Source: Piezodorus guildinii
Lineage: Eukaryota > Arthropoda > Insecta > Hemiptera > Pentatomidae
Direction: 5' to 3'
Assembly: GCA_023052935.1 (NCBI GenBank)
Contig: CM041294.1
Span: 105,709,116 to 105,773,115, forward strand
DNA length: 64,000 nt
A program made the position numbers and the translations under genes. This document shows positions 24,738-35,887 of the stretch, one piece after another; within the stretch, counting starts at the first letter, position 1, and every line of letters starts with the position of its first letter. A model generated the notes under the pieces. That model was not told the origin of the DNA and searched no databases. It saw only the letters and a list, made by a program, of their open reading frames with translations.

Positions 24738-24935
24738 GATGGGGTAGCTGAACGGGTTAGCGCGCGTTGCTTAGCAACGCAGAGGACCAAATAATTTGAA
24801 ACCAAATAATTACGAGTTCGAGACTCTGTGCTAGGGGACTTTTATTTCAGCATATATCCTCCACTCTCACCTCCTGGTCCGAGAAACCCCGTATAGCCTT
24901 CAAAGGCGAGGTAGGGGTGAATGAAAAAGTTCCAC
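24738..24935 (+). mobile_element. tRNA-derived SINE, family SD
   Basis: A tRNA-like head (GGGGTAGCTGAACGGGTTAG as A-box region, ACGAGTTCGAGACTCTG as B-box region) is followed by a short body ending near CGAGGTAGGGGTGAATG. Between the boxes the word ACCAAATAATT occurs twice (about 24785 and 24802), giving an odd insertion inside the tRNA-like part. It is the only copy in the window, so the limits are approximate. A degraded tRNA gene is the alternative. Confidence 0.5.
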
Positions 24936-24949
24936 CAGACATTTCCTAA

Positions 24950-26320
24950 AACAAATACTGAAGTTCATTTAGGGCACCGATCATTAATAATTTTAGAAAA
25001 ATAGTAGATAAGCTTCCAAGAAACTGGATTAAATTTGCAATGACCGGACTAGTCATATAATATATTATACATAAACATATTCACTGAAGTCAGTAACAGG
25101 ATAAAGGATAAACATGCTATTATGCACCCTAAAACTAACCGGTTGAAGGGACCGTTCTACGAAAGGACCATCAAAACCATCCCGTGGTCATTATCTCACT
25201 ACACGGTCCTTGTTTTTGCCGATATTTTGGCGAGGACACTGTTTTCTAGCAGCTTAATAAACAGGCCCCCTGACATTAGGGGCAATGAATGTATAACCAT
25301 TCCTCCTACACATCCTCTCCTGCCTCCATCCATTATTCATAACTCTGTTTAATTTCAAACTCTCATCCGGGAGCTAAACTCTCTTGCTGTGTTCGTTCCC
25401 GTTCCCCTCAGTTCTGCGTATCGCTTGTATTTGTTTGGCTTTCTTATCAGTCTGCGCCGTGGATAGACATCAATATAAAGTATTTCATGTATTCTACTTT
25501 ATCATGTAAGACTTTATCATATAGAAATGAATATTAAGAATTTAAAACTTTTTTTTTATCATTCTTCCAAGATCGTGAACAAATTAAGGTGAATAGCACT
25601 TAATCCATTATGTGTCGTGCTAATGACATACTCATTCCGGAACAAGTGGGACTCGGATTGGAGGTATTCCGATGCCACCAGAATGGAGATTATAGTAGGA
25701 TCGACTAGCTGTTTAATTGATCTCAATCAGTGTCTAATTGGAGCGGACGTATCTGAGTAACGAGGCACATTCCCTATCAGAGTCAATGAAGGTCCTAATT
25801 AATGGGCGGCGAAAACCTCTCTGAAATAAATATTAGCGAATTCCATCACCCCTTCATCACCTTCTACCATATATTTTTAATTTGCTTTGACTCATAATCA
25901 TCGCATAGCAGACTGTAGGACATATGTATCTTACATTATTTTTTGCACATTTTAACCTTTTGTGCATATCTTGACACCGAACTGTCCCACCTTATGTATC
26001 CACCAACCTATCCTAAACTATCAATATTCAATAATATATATAACTTTGATATGACAGTTATTTTGAAGTTTTTAACCAGGCATTTTTTTTTATCATTATT
26101 TAATCATAGTTAAAACAGATTTTCGGATTAATGTGGCATTTAAAAAGAAATCTGAATTAAAATCTGCACCCTAACCATAGTTTCCTTTCTAGAAACATTT
26201 GTCGCTCATGCCGGTCAGCTATTTCGTTCAGGAGCAAAGCTCGTTAGACTTAATATTGAAACTCGTATACTTGTATCTGATTTCTTTGCCACAATAACAG
26301 CAGCTAAATGAAATATCAAA
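24950..26320. other. No gene recognised; GC-richer islands
   Basis: Two islands stand out from the AT-rich background: 25120-25470 (76-codon plus frame, unrecognised) and 25620-25830. The second contains TTAATTGATCTCAATCAG and CCTAATTAATGGGCGGC, which have homeodomain-type TAATTA/TAATTG cores. They may be conserved non-coding elements, but the sequence alone does not show this. Confidence 0.35.
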
Positions 26321-26321
26321 G

Positions 26322-26480
26322 AAGAGACTCATGTGGTGTGCCATATCATGAGGATGTACGGGACGAAGGGGCCCCATAAAATGCTGAAGCACTGCCCGGA
26401 GAAGAGGCGAAGACGAGGAAGACCCCGAAAAGTGAATGTGAGGGAGGAAATGGCGGCCGGAGGCTTGTAGGGCTAGTAAG
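26322..26480 (+). pseudogene. RTE-like LINE C-terminal remnant
   Basis: The plus frame from 26339 reads CHIMRMYGTKGPHKMLKHC, then PEKRRRRGRPRK and VREEMAAGGL before a TAG. The order HI.RM … P..R.RGRPRK … is characteristic of the C-terminus of RTE and related LINE reverse transcriptases. A change of frame is needed just upstream, so the remnant is decayed. The long minus-strand frame over it (26228-26557) is a shadow. Confidence 0.55.
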
Positions 26481-26768
26481 CACTGGCGTTTAGAGAAACT
26501 TATTTTCGGAATGCGACGCAAGTTGAAAGTTCTGCAAGTAGAAGAACCCCCCCTCAAAAAAAAACAAAAAAAAAAAAAAAAAACTCTACAATAACGTGAG
26601 AATATTTCATTCAGGAATAAATTTATAGTTTAATTTTTCTACAAGTAATCAACGAAGTCGAAGTTGTTAGTCAACATTAGTGGAGGGGAAAATCCCAGTC
26701 CGGGGTTCACGCAGGAGATGAGAGGCTCATTTATTTGATAACTTTGTATTTATTTTAATATAGGTTAA

Positions 26769-26935
26769 TTTTTTTTTGCTATATATATATATATATATTT
26801 ATTTATTTTATATTTTTATGTAATTTGAATTTCTTTTCTTTTTCAGTAAATATTGAATGAATATGGTATCATGTCATTACTATTGTTCATATCGAAACAA
26901 GTTGTAATATATCTCAATAAATAAAATTTAAAAAA
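26769..26935 (+). mobile_element. LINE 3' tail fragment
   Basis: It contains AAATATTGAATGAATATGGT, TTACTATTGTTCATATCGAA and GTTGTAATATATCTCAATAA, then a poly(A)-like end. Same tail type as 190-300 and 37960-38110. Confidence 0.65.
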
Positions 26936-27051
26936 TAAAAAAACAGCATTAAAACCGCCATTTATTTAACCGTCACTATGATTACTGATTGCATATCCAG
27001 AACATTTACACTACTGAAATACTGTCTATCTTTTTACCTATTACTCTTTAT

Positions 27052-27195
27052 TTATTTATTCCTATGTATTACAGTTTGTCACAATGGACAATAATAATAT
27101 TGCTAAAGGATCCCATTCATACAATATCTACAATATAAACAAAAGAAATGTCAAATTACATAAAATGAAACCAAACTAAATAAACGTATTTACCT
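27052..27195 (-). mobile_element. LINE 3' tail, same family as the 9021 LINE
   Basis: In minus orientation, GTATTACAGTTTGTCACAAT, GACAATAATAATATTGCT and CATTCATACAATATCTACAA match 9069-9210 closely. The insertion was truncated to about 140 bases. Confidence 0.75.
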
Positions 27196-27199
27196 AATA

Positions 27200-28425
27200 C
27201 TACCACAAATTTTTGAGTGCAAACAAGGAGTTACTCAGTTTCATAGGTGTAAGGTTATCCCTTATTTTTTAACGTAGTGTATCTTAATTAGAGCAGCGTT
27301 CAGTGTCATACATGATGGCTGACCGATTCCATCTGATTAGAATGGACAAGACAAACATTTCCACTCTAAAAGTGAAGTACAATACAGGACACATTAATGT
27401 AATCAGTTTAAGTAAAAGGGCTGATATAATTCCAAGAGGGAGTGACTACTAAGCAAAGGGCCTCGCATGGCTGGGAGCAATAACAACAGCCTTTAGGGCC
27501 TCAGTATTTGTAGATCAGTCGATATCAGGATTAAAGACTGCCCCTCCTAAATAATATGCTTTCTGATAAACTATTCAATCTTAGGCATATCATTACCTTC
27601 TTTCTGAAATTAAATCTTATCGTTTCTGATAAGAAAATTGGCTAAAAATACAGAACCGCAAACAAAAAATAAATATTATAACATACAAAAATTAGAAAAA
27701 TATATCCAGAACAGACAAGAAAAAGTTCTAATCAACATTTCAGATATAATATAAATATATTATAGAAGATATGATGAGTGTTCTCCAAATTTCTCAAGAT
27801 TAATTTAATACTAATAGTATTGATACCATATTAAAGAAAAAAAATATATATATATAACAAATCCTAAAAAGTGCATTAAATATAAATGATTTTACGATCT
27901 GCAAACATCATACATATTTAAAATTATTTATTTATGAGAATAAGTTTATAAAAAGCAATAACGAACATTGTTAAAAATATAAGAAAACATAATATATACC
28001 TATATTATTGATAATCTTTTATAAACTTATTAATTAGTAAACAACAATCTTTATTTTCGTAATATGAAAAAAAATATTCAGATGCTACGTAGACTTGTTA
28101 CACATTATTCAATTTATTTAATATTATGATTTTATCAGATTTAATTGAGTATTTATTAAAGAAATAGACTGGAACGAGTAAGCCAAGTATAATCCATCTT
28201 AACATATTTTTAAAGGGTTGAAAAGGAAGAAAAAAAAAAGATAACACGATGTCAAGCAACTTCTTGACCGAAAAATTATTTTCGGTAAAGTTTGCACGAA
28301 TTACGGCGTGAGGAAGTAAAGTATCATATATTTCTAAACGGGGGACATAAATTAAAACTAAATGAAGAAAGAAAAAAAAGAAACCACCAAGAGATTTTAA
28401 AACAGAATTTTTCAAGAGACCGTAC
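27200..28425. other. No gene recognised
   Basis: AT-rich. The 105-codon minus frame (28098-28415) is rich in Phe, Leu and Ile as expected from AT-rich DNA and has no recognised domain. Confidence 0.45.
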
Positions 28426-28660
28426 GGGGAGGGGGAGAAGCACTTAAAGAGCGGAAGGTTGGAAATTACAGGAAGCCGCGGCGGGCGACAATGCTAAGGG
28501 AACGGAAGTAGTTAGGCGGCCTACCCCGCGCTGCTGTTATCTTATCGCTCCTTAGGGGAGGTTAATTAGCGGAGGGGGAAGGGAAGGGGGAGTGAAAAAG
28601 GGGTCGACCTCCCCTCCCTCCGGACCATCTGGGTCCCAGGTAGGCCACAGCTCACCAAGT
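28426..28660. other. GC-rich island, unassigned
   Basis: It contains GGGGAGGGGGAGAAG, GCCGCGGCGGGCGACAATG, TACCCCGCGCTGCTGTTATC and purine-rich stretches, all strongly different from the surroundings. No frame of interest. Possibly a regulatory island or an unmapped exon. Confidence 0.3.
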
Positions 28661-29160
28661 GACATGAGCATGTTTATAGCGCGTTAATAGAAAATAAATT
28701 GAAAAACTGGCGCCCAAACCAACAGTGCCGCACAATTATATGTACAAAGCATATACGAGCAAGCGCATGTTCGAATTGCATCCAGACGTGATGGACTTTA
28801 TTTCTTAGATATTCCACACGGAATAATGAACGGCCTTCAGAGAATAACCTGTAGGATATCCTCAATTATCGGAGATGGTAAAAATGTTAAACTCACACAA
28901 CAAACAACAAATAAATATATTATTACAAAAATAAACACCAATAAAATATCATCCTAATTTATCTAAACTTTACAGATATTAACAATTTGATGATGAATAA
29001 CCTCGGTTCAGCAAATAGTAAGAGTGGACAATATATTCTTACAACAGCCAATAAGATGAGAATATTTGCCGTGCATAAAGGCTCTATAGAAACAGAAAGC
29101 TCTTCCTTAATTTGAGTAAGATTTTTGGCACTAGATATAAAGAATGAAACTACAGAAAAA
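28661..29160. other. No gene recognised
   Basis: AT-rich; one 63-codon minus frame (28674-28865) is not recognised. Confidence 0.45.
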
Positions 29161-29162
29161 CT

Positions 29163-29400
29163 TTTTTTTTTTTTTTTTAATTTATTTTATTAAGAGATAA
29201 TACAATCTGCCACCTACTGGGGCAATGAGTATTACAGATAGAATAAATCATTCATCCCATATCTACATTGTAAAAAAATTTAAAGAAAAAAATTAATAAA
29301 GATTAAACAAAAAAAACAAGAAAAAAAATATATATTCACAGAATTAAATAAATAATATAAACAAAATAATAATAACAATCTTGATCACATTCATACCTTC
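29163..29400 (-). mobile_element. LINE-like 3' tail with oligo-T
   Basis: An oligo-T (29162-29178) is followed by ATAATACAATCTGCCACCTA, GGGGCAATGAGTATTACAGA and CATTCATCCCATATCTACA. This is the same layout as the other LINE tails in minus orientation but a more distant subfamily. Confidence 0.55.
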
Positions 29401-29423
29401 ACAGAAAAACTATCGTAATAAAT

Positions 29424-29747
29424 GTGTATGGAATTAGTTTACCGTTGAGAATTACTGGAAGGAATTAGTCCGGGTGGCGGTCATTAAAAGAAACAACTAA
29501 ATAGTTTCAACTATTTATTGTTTGCCAACGTTTCGACCCCCTTTGTGGGTCATCATCAGGGCGCATGATGGGTGAATGGAAACTGAAGTTGAGAATTACT
29601 GGAAGGGACTAAGAGTTTCCATTCACCCATCATGCGCCCTGATGATGACCCACCCACAAAGGGGGTCGAAACGTTGGCAAACAATAAATAGTTGAAACTA
29701 TTTAGTTGTTTCATTTAATGACCGCCTCCCGGACTAATTCCTTCCAG
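29424..29747 (+). mobile_element. Fold-back element with paired hammerhead-like cores (subfamily 2)
   Basis: It is flanked by a perfect 13-bp target-site duplication TATCGTAATAAAT (29411-29423, 29748-29760). A leader (GTTTACCGTTGAGAATTAC) precedes inverted arms that start and end with ACTGGAAGGAATTAGTCC and its complement. The right arm carries CTGATGA (29639-29645), a GACCC/GGGTC stem and GAAACGTT (29668-29675); the mirror lies at 29527-29559. The leader words TTGAGAATTACTGGAAGG recur in the centre (about 29591), so the unit looks like a head-to-head dimer. Not protein-coding. Confidence 0.82.
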
Positions 29748-29760
29748 TATCGTAATAAAT

Positions 29761-30839
29761 CTTGAAATCAAATAAAGCAACATTAATTTCAACAATTACA
29801 TCATACTATGATCTGCAGGCTTCATAATAAAGTAATAAATAAAATGAACGCAGAATAGATCTAGCAAAAGATAAGATAAAATAAACTAAATTAATTTAAA
29901 ATTGGTAGAAGTAATTGACTCCAAATTCATCGTGTTAAAAATATTTTAATTTTGCATATAAAATATTTTTTAATCTGGCATAACAAGCATAAACTGTTTA
30001 TGCTTAATGCTAATGCTTGTCAGTCATTGTTCACGGATACGGGTAAGGATAATACCACACATCTCAACATTCTGATAAAACATTCATCAGAAACATTTCC
30101 ATTTTAAGACAATGAATAAAGAGGGTCTCCGAAAATTATCGGATAATGCAACATAGAAAGTTTCAATTACTTTGTTAGAAAGTTTTATAATTTTTTTTTC
30201 TTATGGTTTAATTTATGATGCCTGTAAATGTTATCAGTCCATCTTAAGACCGAGTAAAGGGGGTGAAAATAAAATTTTAAGGAAAAACAGGATAAACCCT
30301 ATGACAGTGAAATAACTTTTTAAATCCTCGCCCTTTTATAACTGTATGGAAGAGTGTTGAGATGAAATAATCAAGATGACTCGAATTATAATAGCTTTAT
30401 TTATGCCCCAGGGTTATAAAGTCAATTGAGCCTGATGACTTAAAAGGGACTTAGAGAAGGCAATAAATAAAGGAGCGCGAAACAGGTTGACTGTATCTTC
30501 TACTTAGCCAGGAAAAATGAAACCGCCGAATATTGCGGAGAAGATTAATAATAAACTAGCAAACACACCTCCCTCAGCCTCCCCCTTCTCCTATTCTCAC
30601 CGCCTCCTTCCTACACCTCCTGCCTTAATTAAAATGATAAAAGGAAAATATTAGCACTAGAAAGGAAAAAACAAACAAAAAAAAACCTTGGAATCTGCAG
30701 CGAAATGTGTTTGTTTCCCGCTAAATCGGCATTAAAAAGTTAAAAAGGGCGGTTCGAAAACTTGAGCGTTTACATTGTATATAAAATTACTCACTAACAC
30801 TTTTATTTATTATTTGTTTCCCAAATCTAAATTGTAAAC

Positions 30840-30840
<1 letters not shown>
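29761..30840. other. No gene recognised
   Basis: AT-rich, with a pyrimidine-rich patch near 30570-30640 and a short less AT-rich patch near 30690-30770. No frame or repeat recognised. Confidence 0.45.
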
Positions 30841-30841
<1 letters not shown>

Positions 30842-30913
<72 letters not shown>

Positions 30914-30914
30914 C

Positions 30915-30982
<68 letters not shown>
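30842..30982. repeat. Poly(A) followed by (TA)n
   Basis: A run of 42 A is followed by about 100 bases of TA repeats with a few TTACATA interruptions. Same order as at 406-502. Confidence 0.9.
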
Positions 30983-30988
<6 letters not shown>

Positions 30989-31480
30989 GTTGTTATTCGA
31001 GTAACATACGTGGTTAAGATAAAACTAATATTTAAAAAGCTATATAGGACTTTCTTAGTACCTAAATACTCAGAATAGAAATGTTAACATAAAGAGAACA
31101 AATACATAGAAAAATTTTGTTTATAAAAAAAAAAAAAGATACATACGACTAGGTTCCCCAAAATGATAAAATCTTAGATATGTAGTAGGTTTCATGACCG
31201 AATTATTAATAGGCTCGTAAGTTGCCTTGTGCATTGTAAACGAGCCCTAAGAAACACATAATATCTGATGCATTTAACAGATTAACTGATAAATGATGAA
31301 GCAAAATTTGTCTGTGAAAAAGCTGACGGAAAAAATACAATGTGCAAATAATGATAAACAAAAACTAAATCCTATTCAAAACTTATATTTAATTCCATAA
31401 AAATAAAACCTTGAACAAAATTATAAGTTACTATTTACATTAAAAATATATTTCTTGAACATTTTTTCAAGTGAACGCGT
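30983..31480. other. No gene recognised
   Basis: AT-rich; nothing recognised. Confidence 0.5.
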
Positions 31481-31485
31481 ATCAC

Positions 31486-31950
31486 AAAAATCTGGTGCGC
31501 GCAACACACGACTTTCCTTCTTACCTCCGTTATTTATATCAATTTAAGAATTTTTGCACAGATTTATAAAAGAAAATAAATTGTTATAGAATTATTTACA
31601 GGATTTTAACAGAAACATGTGTTTTATTAAATAATCTGTTATACTATTATACGTAGACGACAAACACTTTGTATTATTGGCTTTTCATCACTCTGATTTC
31701 GATGAAAAAGTCTCAGTAAAATCACGGGCGTATAGTTGTATTAAATATGAAATTTCAGTTTCAGGACTTTTCGTTTTCGAGATGGGGTTAACACAACCAC
31801 ACACGCACAGACCTTTTTGCGGGACTTGGTCATTTGGACTCAGGGGACCCTAAAACGTGTATTTCCGTTGAAAACTGGAATTCGAAAATGTTCACGATCG
31901 CAGTACTATCCCTTACTATATATTCCATAACAGGTAAGTGAAAGTAAAAA
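31486..31950 (+). repeat. RA repeat with both ends, large internal deletion
   Basis: It begins AAAAATCTGGTGCGCGCAAC and ends CAGGTAAGTGAAAGTAAA. The right part includes TTTTTGCGGGACTTGGTCAT and ACGTGTATTTCCGTTGAAAA. It is roughly half the length of the 40713-41620 copy. Confidence 0.8.
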
Positions 31951-32450
31951 AAGATGATGAAAATATCTAACTACCGAAAATAGTTGACCTGTTAATCATA
32001 AACCGCAATATCCAAAACTACATATCAATTTTTTTCCGATTACAAAAAAGTAGCTACGCCCTGGTGCGACCTGACCACCATCCAATTAACCTACGGGATT
32101 TCAAACTTTTTTTTTTTGTAATTAAGCTAGTTGATACTAACGCGGGTATTAATTAATTCAGAGGTTTTTTAATTACAATCTCGGCCCTCCTTAGGCTTTA
32201 CATTATGGATTAGGCTAACTCCCTTGTTTCATTACAGTAATAGGATTTGTATTTATGTTTTTTAATACCGCCAGGGGTCGTTAGAGTCCTCCCATTACAT
32301 GACGCTAATGTTCGGGAAAAAAAAATGGGATCAAGTTTACGGCTTAATGCAATGCCGGGTTTTGTCAAAGCACGCAGGGCTTTCTCTATAGTCTAAGTGC
32401 AATTATGTTACAGGATTCTGAGCGTAAAATAATGACTCCAATTACAAAAG
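31951..32450. other. No gene recognised; single-copy-looking patch
   Basis: Positions 32150-32420 are less AT-rich, with CAATCTCGGCCCTCCTTAGG, CCGCCAGGGGTCGTTAGAG and several TAAT/ATTA cores. It lies between two RA copies and matches nothing else here. Confidence 0.35.
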
Positions 32451-33716
32451 AAAAAAAAAAATCTGGTGCGGGCAACACACGACTTTCACTTACCTCGACT
32501 TTTGAAAATCCAATTATTAAATATAATAAATCTAAAAACTATCAAATATACTTCAATTTGAAAAATATTTTAAGTTGATTTTAATAAAAGGTGTATTCAT
32601 TTTCGTTGGAAACATGTGATTTAGATTAAATAATATAACTATAATAAATTGTTAATCAGTAATAATTTTATTCCTCATTCGTCACTTTATATTACCTTTT
32701 ACAACTTTGTGTAACAGATAATATTTTTTCTAAAATCTTCCTCTTTCCATCAGTATATTAAAAGTCTATATTACTGTCCTTGTAATCAAAAACCAAAAAT
32801 TACATTTAAAAAATAGTTTTACTCTTTTATCCTTCCGTTCATCATCAAATTTGTTCAACCTGTATATTTAGCCGTACTCAATGCTTTTAAGATGATATGG
32901 ATAATCTTATGGATTGTACAAAGGTAAAGGTAGTTTAGGGGAAGAAAATTTAAAATTTCGCCATTTAAGCCCTGACAGACTATTTCAATCAAATGAATGA
33001 ATGAAACCTACGTGAAATTTAAGCCCATTTAATTTTGCATCAATATAGTAAGTTTAATCAAAATCGTTAGAGCCGTTTGTGAGTAAATCGTAAAAAGGTG
33101 CAAAATGCATGAAATAAAGTACCACATCCGGTCAGCTGATTTTAGAGAAAATGTTGCCGGAACATCTCAGGAGCATAATTGAGACGTTGATTTCCAAAAG
33201 GTACTAAAGGACATTTTTCACGAAATTGATATTTTTACATATTTGTATTCTCATCATTTAGTTTAATATAAAAATACTATTAGATGTTTTCTGATGAATT
33301 CTCAAGTCCTTAAAAAACGCGATTAAGAAATGCGGTCATTTTCTAAAAGTACTAATTACGCATTTATTTTCGTTCCAAATCATTCTGAAAAAATTCATTT
33401 CATAACTTTAATATGATGTTATTATTATAGTAAAAAAATAATTCTAAATTTTAAGGCAAAAAGACCCAAATTAGCTAGTTTAATAATACAGTAATCAGAA
33501 ATTTTAGCGCTTTCTGTAAAATTTCCTAGAATGGATATAGTACCTTTTGGAAATCAACGTCTCAATTGTCTCAACTATGAAATTTCATTTTCGTACTCTT
33601 TTTTGTTTTCGTGCAGGACTTACCACAAACACACGGACACAAAAACCTTTTTGCGGGACTTGGTTATTTGGACTCAGGGGATCCTAAGACGAGTATTTTC
33701 GTTGAAAACTAAAAAG
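32451..33716 (+). repeat. RA repeat interrupted by a small DNA element
   Basis: The copy runs from AATCTGGTGCGGGCAACACA (32460) to the GTTGAAAACTAAAAAG end near 33716, where the terminal part is lost. It is split at 33180/33564 by the element described next. If that element and one AATT are removed, RA reads on as GCATAATTGTCTCAACTATG, as in the other copies. The 100-codon frame at 33531 is inside RA and not a gene. Confidence 0.8.
33181..33563. mobile_element. 383-bp MITE-like element with 26-bp perfect terminal inverted repeats
   Basis: The ends are perfect inverted repeats over 26 bases, starting GAGACGTTGATTTCCAAAAG. The insertion is flanked by AATT on both sides (33177-33180, 33564-33567), which fits a 4-bp target-site duplication inside RA. 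The interior is AT-rich and non-coding. This is the usual form of a non-autonomous DNA transposon; I cannot name the superfamily, and no transposase partner is in the window. Confidence 0.88.
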
Positions 33717-35060
33717 ATTATAGAATACATAAATTACTATTTTGATTCTCAGAATGACCTAAAAAAATTAGGAAATTTCTACTTTCCTTTTACAACATTG
33801 GTGTTCATGTTTCCTAACTTATTTCAAAACTAAATAGGCATAAAAAAAAAAAAAAAGAAAAAAAAAAAGAAAGAAAGAACAATGTTTTTAAAGCGTAAAA
33901 TGTATATAATGATTAATATAAATATTATTAGTTTACTCTAATATATCTCAATGATTTAACACTAGTTAATATTTAATAAAAAAAAAGAAGTAAATGTTAA
34001 GTAATTTACAAAATAATAATCTATTTTTGTAGAAACTGTAATACGATTTAATTAATTAGTTAAGTTAATTAATTATTTTCGAACACAATCAATTCGCAAT
34101 TACTAAACACGATACTTTATCAATAAGTAATGTTCAGTTCGTCGGAATCGCTCAGCTCCGAAACTGGAGATAATTGAATGTTCGAGCGATAAAAGAAAAT
34201 TCTCTGGAATTGAACTGAGGCGGTAGAAATAACCAATCTTTCAATAACTTTTATAGCATTTTATTGATTTTTATACGTCAAACTAATCAAGTTAAAAAAT
34301 TATATCAAGCAATAAATTACTTTAAATTAAAAAAAAAAAAAAAAAAGAATCGTAATTACTTATTTATAAATAGCACAGCCGATTTGAACAGCTATTACCA
34401 CGCTGTCAACCTCAGGCATATTTTTTGTAATGGGCCCTCAATCCAAACCACATTATGAGAATGACATGCACCCACACCGCCTGTATGCATTCATACTATA
34501 ATTATAAATAAAAATATTTTATATTATTACGATTTACTTCAAAATCCAAACATGGCCAACAATGAGCCATTTCTTTTTTATATTGAAATATAAATAAAAA
34601 TTGTATACCGATATGAAATGGTATTATCAGATTATTTTTAACACAACTGGTTAGAAAATAAATAGCTAAAATAAAATCACATGATTAGTATATTTTACTA
34701 GGAGTAGTAAATTGGAGTCTAATTCTTTTACAAATTTCATTTCTTAACAAATCAACGATTCGGGTCTTCTTCCCCATCTTCAAGACACTTTATTTTCTCC
34801 AAAATTAAATTAAATAAATTGTAGTAATTAAGCTAATTGGTTAAACTAACGCAATTTATTTTTATATTTTTTGATAAATAAAACAACGAAGAGAATTGCA
34901 GACAAATAATGAAAATTGAGAAAAAGATAAATTTTGAAAATAAATAGTAATGACTGTAACAGAAAAATAAATAAACAAAAGTAATAAATGAAAATTTTCA
35001 AGTATGTCAGTAACTAATTTTTAATTTAATAGGCTTCTTTCGCACGTATTAAATATTATT
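33717..35060. other. No gene recognised
   Basis: AT-rich, with simple A-rich runs near 33841-33880 and 34329-34346. A patch at 34130-34220 and 34375-34460 is less AT-rich. No call possible. Confidence 0.45.
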
Positions 35061-35065
35061 TTAAT

Positions 35066-35250
35066 ATATTCATTTATTCGGATATATTACAGTTTGTCGC
35101 TATGGACAATAATAATATTGCTATATGATAAGATTCATACAATATTTACAATATAAACAAAAGAAAAGTCAAATTACATAAAATGAAACTAAAATTAATA
35201 AAGGTATAAAACAAAATTTATAAATTAAATAAATACTAGGTTAACAAGTT
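35066..35250 (-). mobile_element. LINE 3' tail, same family as the 9021 LINE
   Basis: In minus orientation, GGATATATTACAGTTTGTCG, GACAATAATAATATTGCT, GATTCATACAATATTTACAA and TATAAACAAAAGAAAAGTCA match 9061-9200. Confidence 0.75.
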
Positions 35251-35624
35251 AAATAATAGAAACGTTTATTTAATTATTTTTATTTATTTTTTGTATGCAT
35301 CTTTTCGACCAATATTTCGAACATTAACATGTATACTAACAAACATTGCTTTTCGTTTTACAAAGCAGTGATATTCCTTTGTAACATTTTAATTTAGCAT
35401 ATAACAGAATTTTTTTATATGCAACCTGTGAAGTAATTTAAGTATATGTAATTTTTAGTAGCAATACAACAAAAAATACACTGTGAGTGTACAATATGTA
35501 TTTTTGGTTCTGTTTTTTTTGTTAAATTATTAAATCAGGACGAAGAATAATTATAATAGGCTTAGCGAACCTAAAGATTCCGATTACCACTAAGCGTTGC
35601 CTACACAGATTAGTCCAATGAACA

Positions 35625-35705
35625 TTCTGTGACTGGGTCCCTTAAGAATGGCATTTATGTACTATTAAAATATATCATATGTCTGGCCAAATGACAAAAT
35701 ATACA
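35625..35705 (-). mobile_element. LINE 3' UTR fragment
   Basis: GGGTCCCTTAAGAATGGCAT and ATATGTCTGGCCAAATGACA match, in reverse complement, the 3' end of the LINE remnant at 13185-13255, and directly the copy at 61700-61775. Confidence 0.55.
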
Positions 35706-35887
35706 TAATTAATTATCAATTACAATGGTCAAATAAGGAGACATATTATACTACAAAAATTTAAGAATAATATAAAAAAAAAATCTGAATTTTTCTTCTC
35801 CAAAAAAAAAAAAAACTTTTGTTCAACAAAATGAAAATAAATATCTTGAAATTATAATTTTTAATTATAAAATAAACATTTATTTTC

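Noticed and set aside
26228..26557. 109-codon minus frame with His/Ser-rich peptide
   Set aside because: The plus strand of the same region gives a convincing LINE C-terminal ending, so the minus frame is a shadow.
33531..33833. 100-codon plus frame
   Set aside because: It starts in the MITE terminal repeat and runs through RA sequence; other RA copies do not keep it open.
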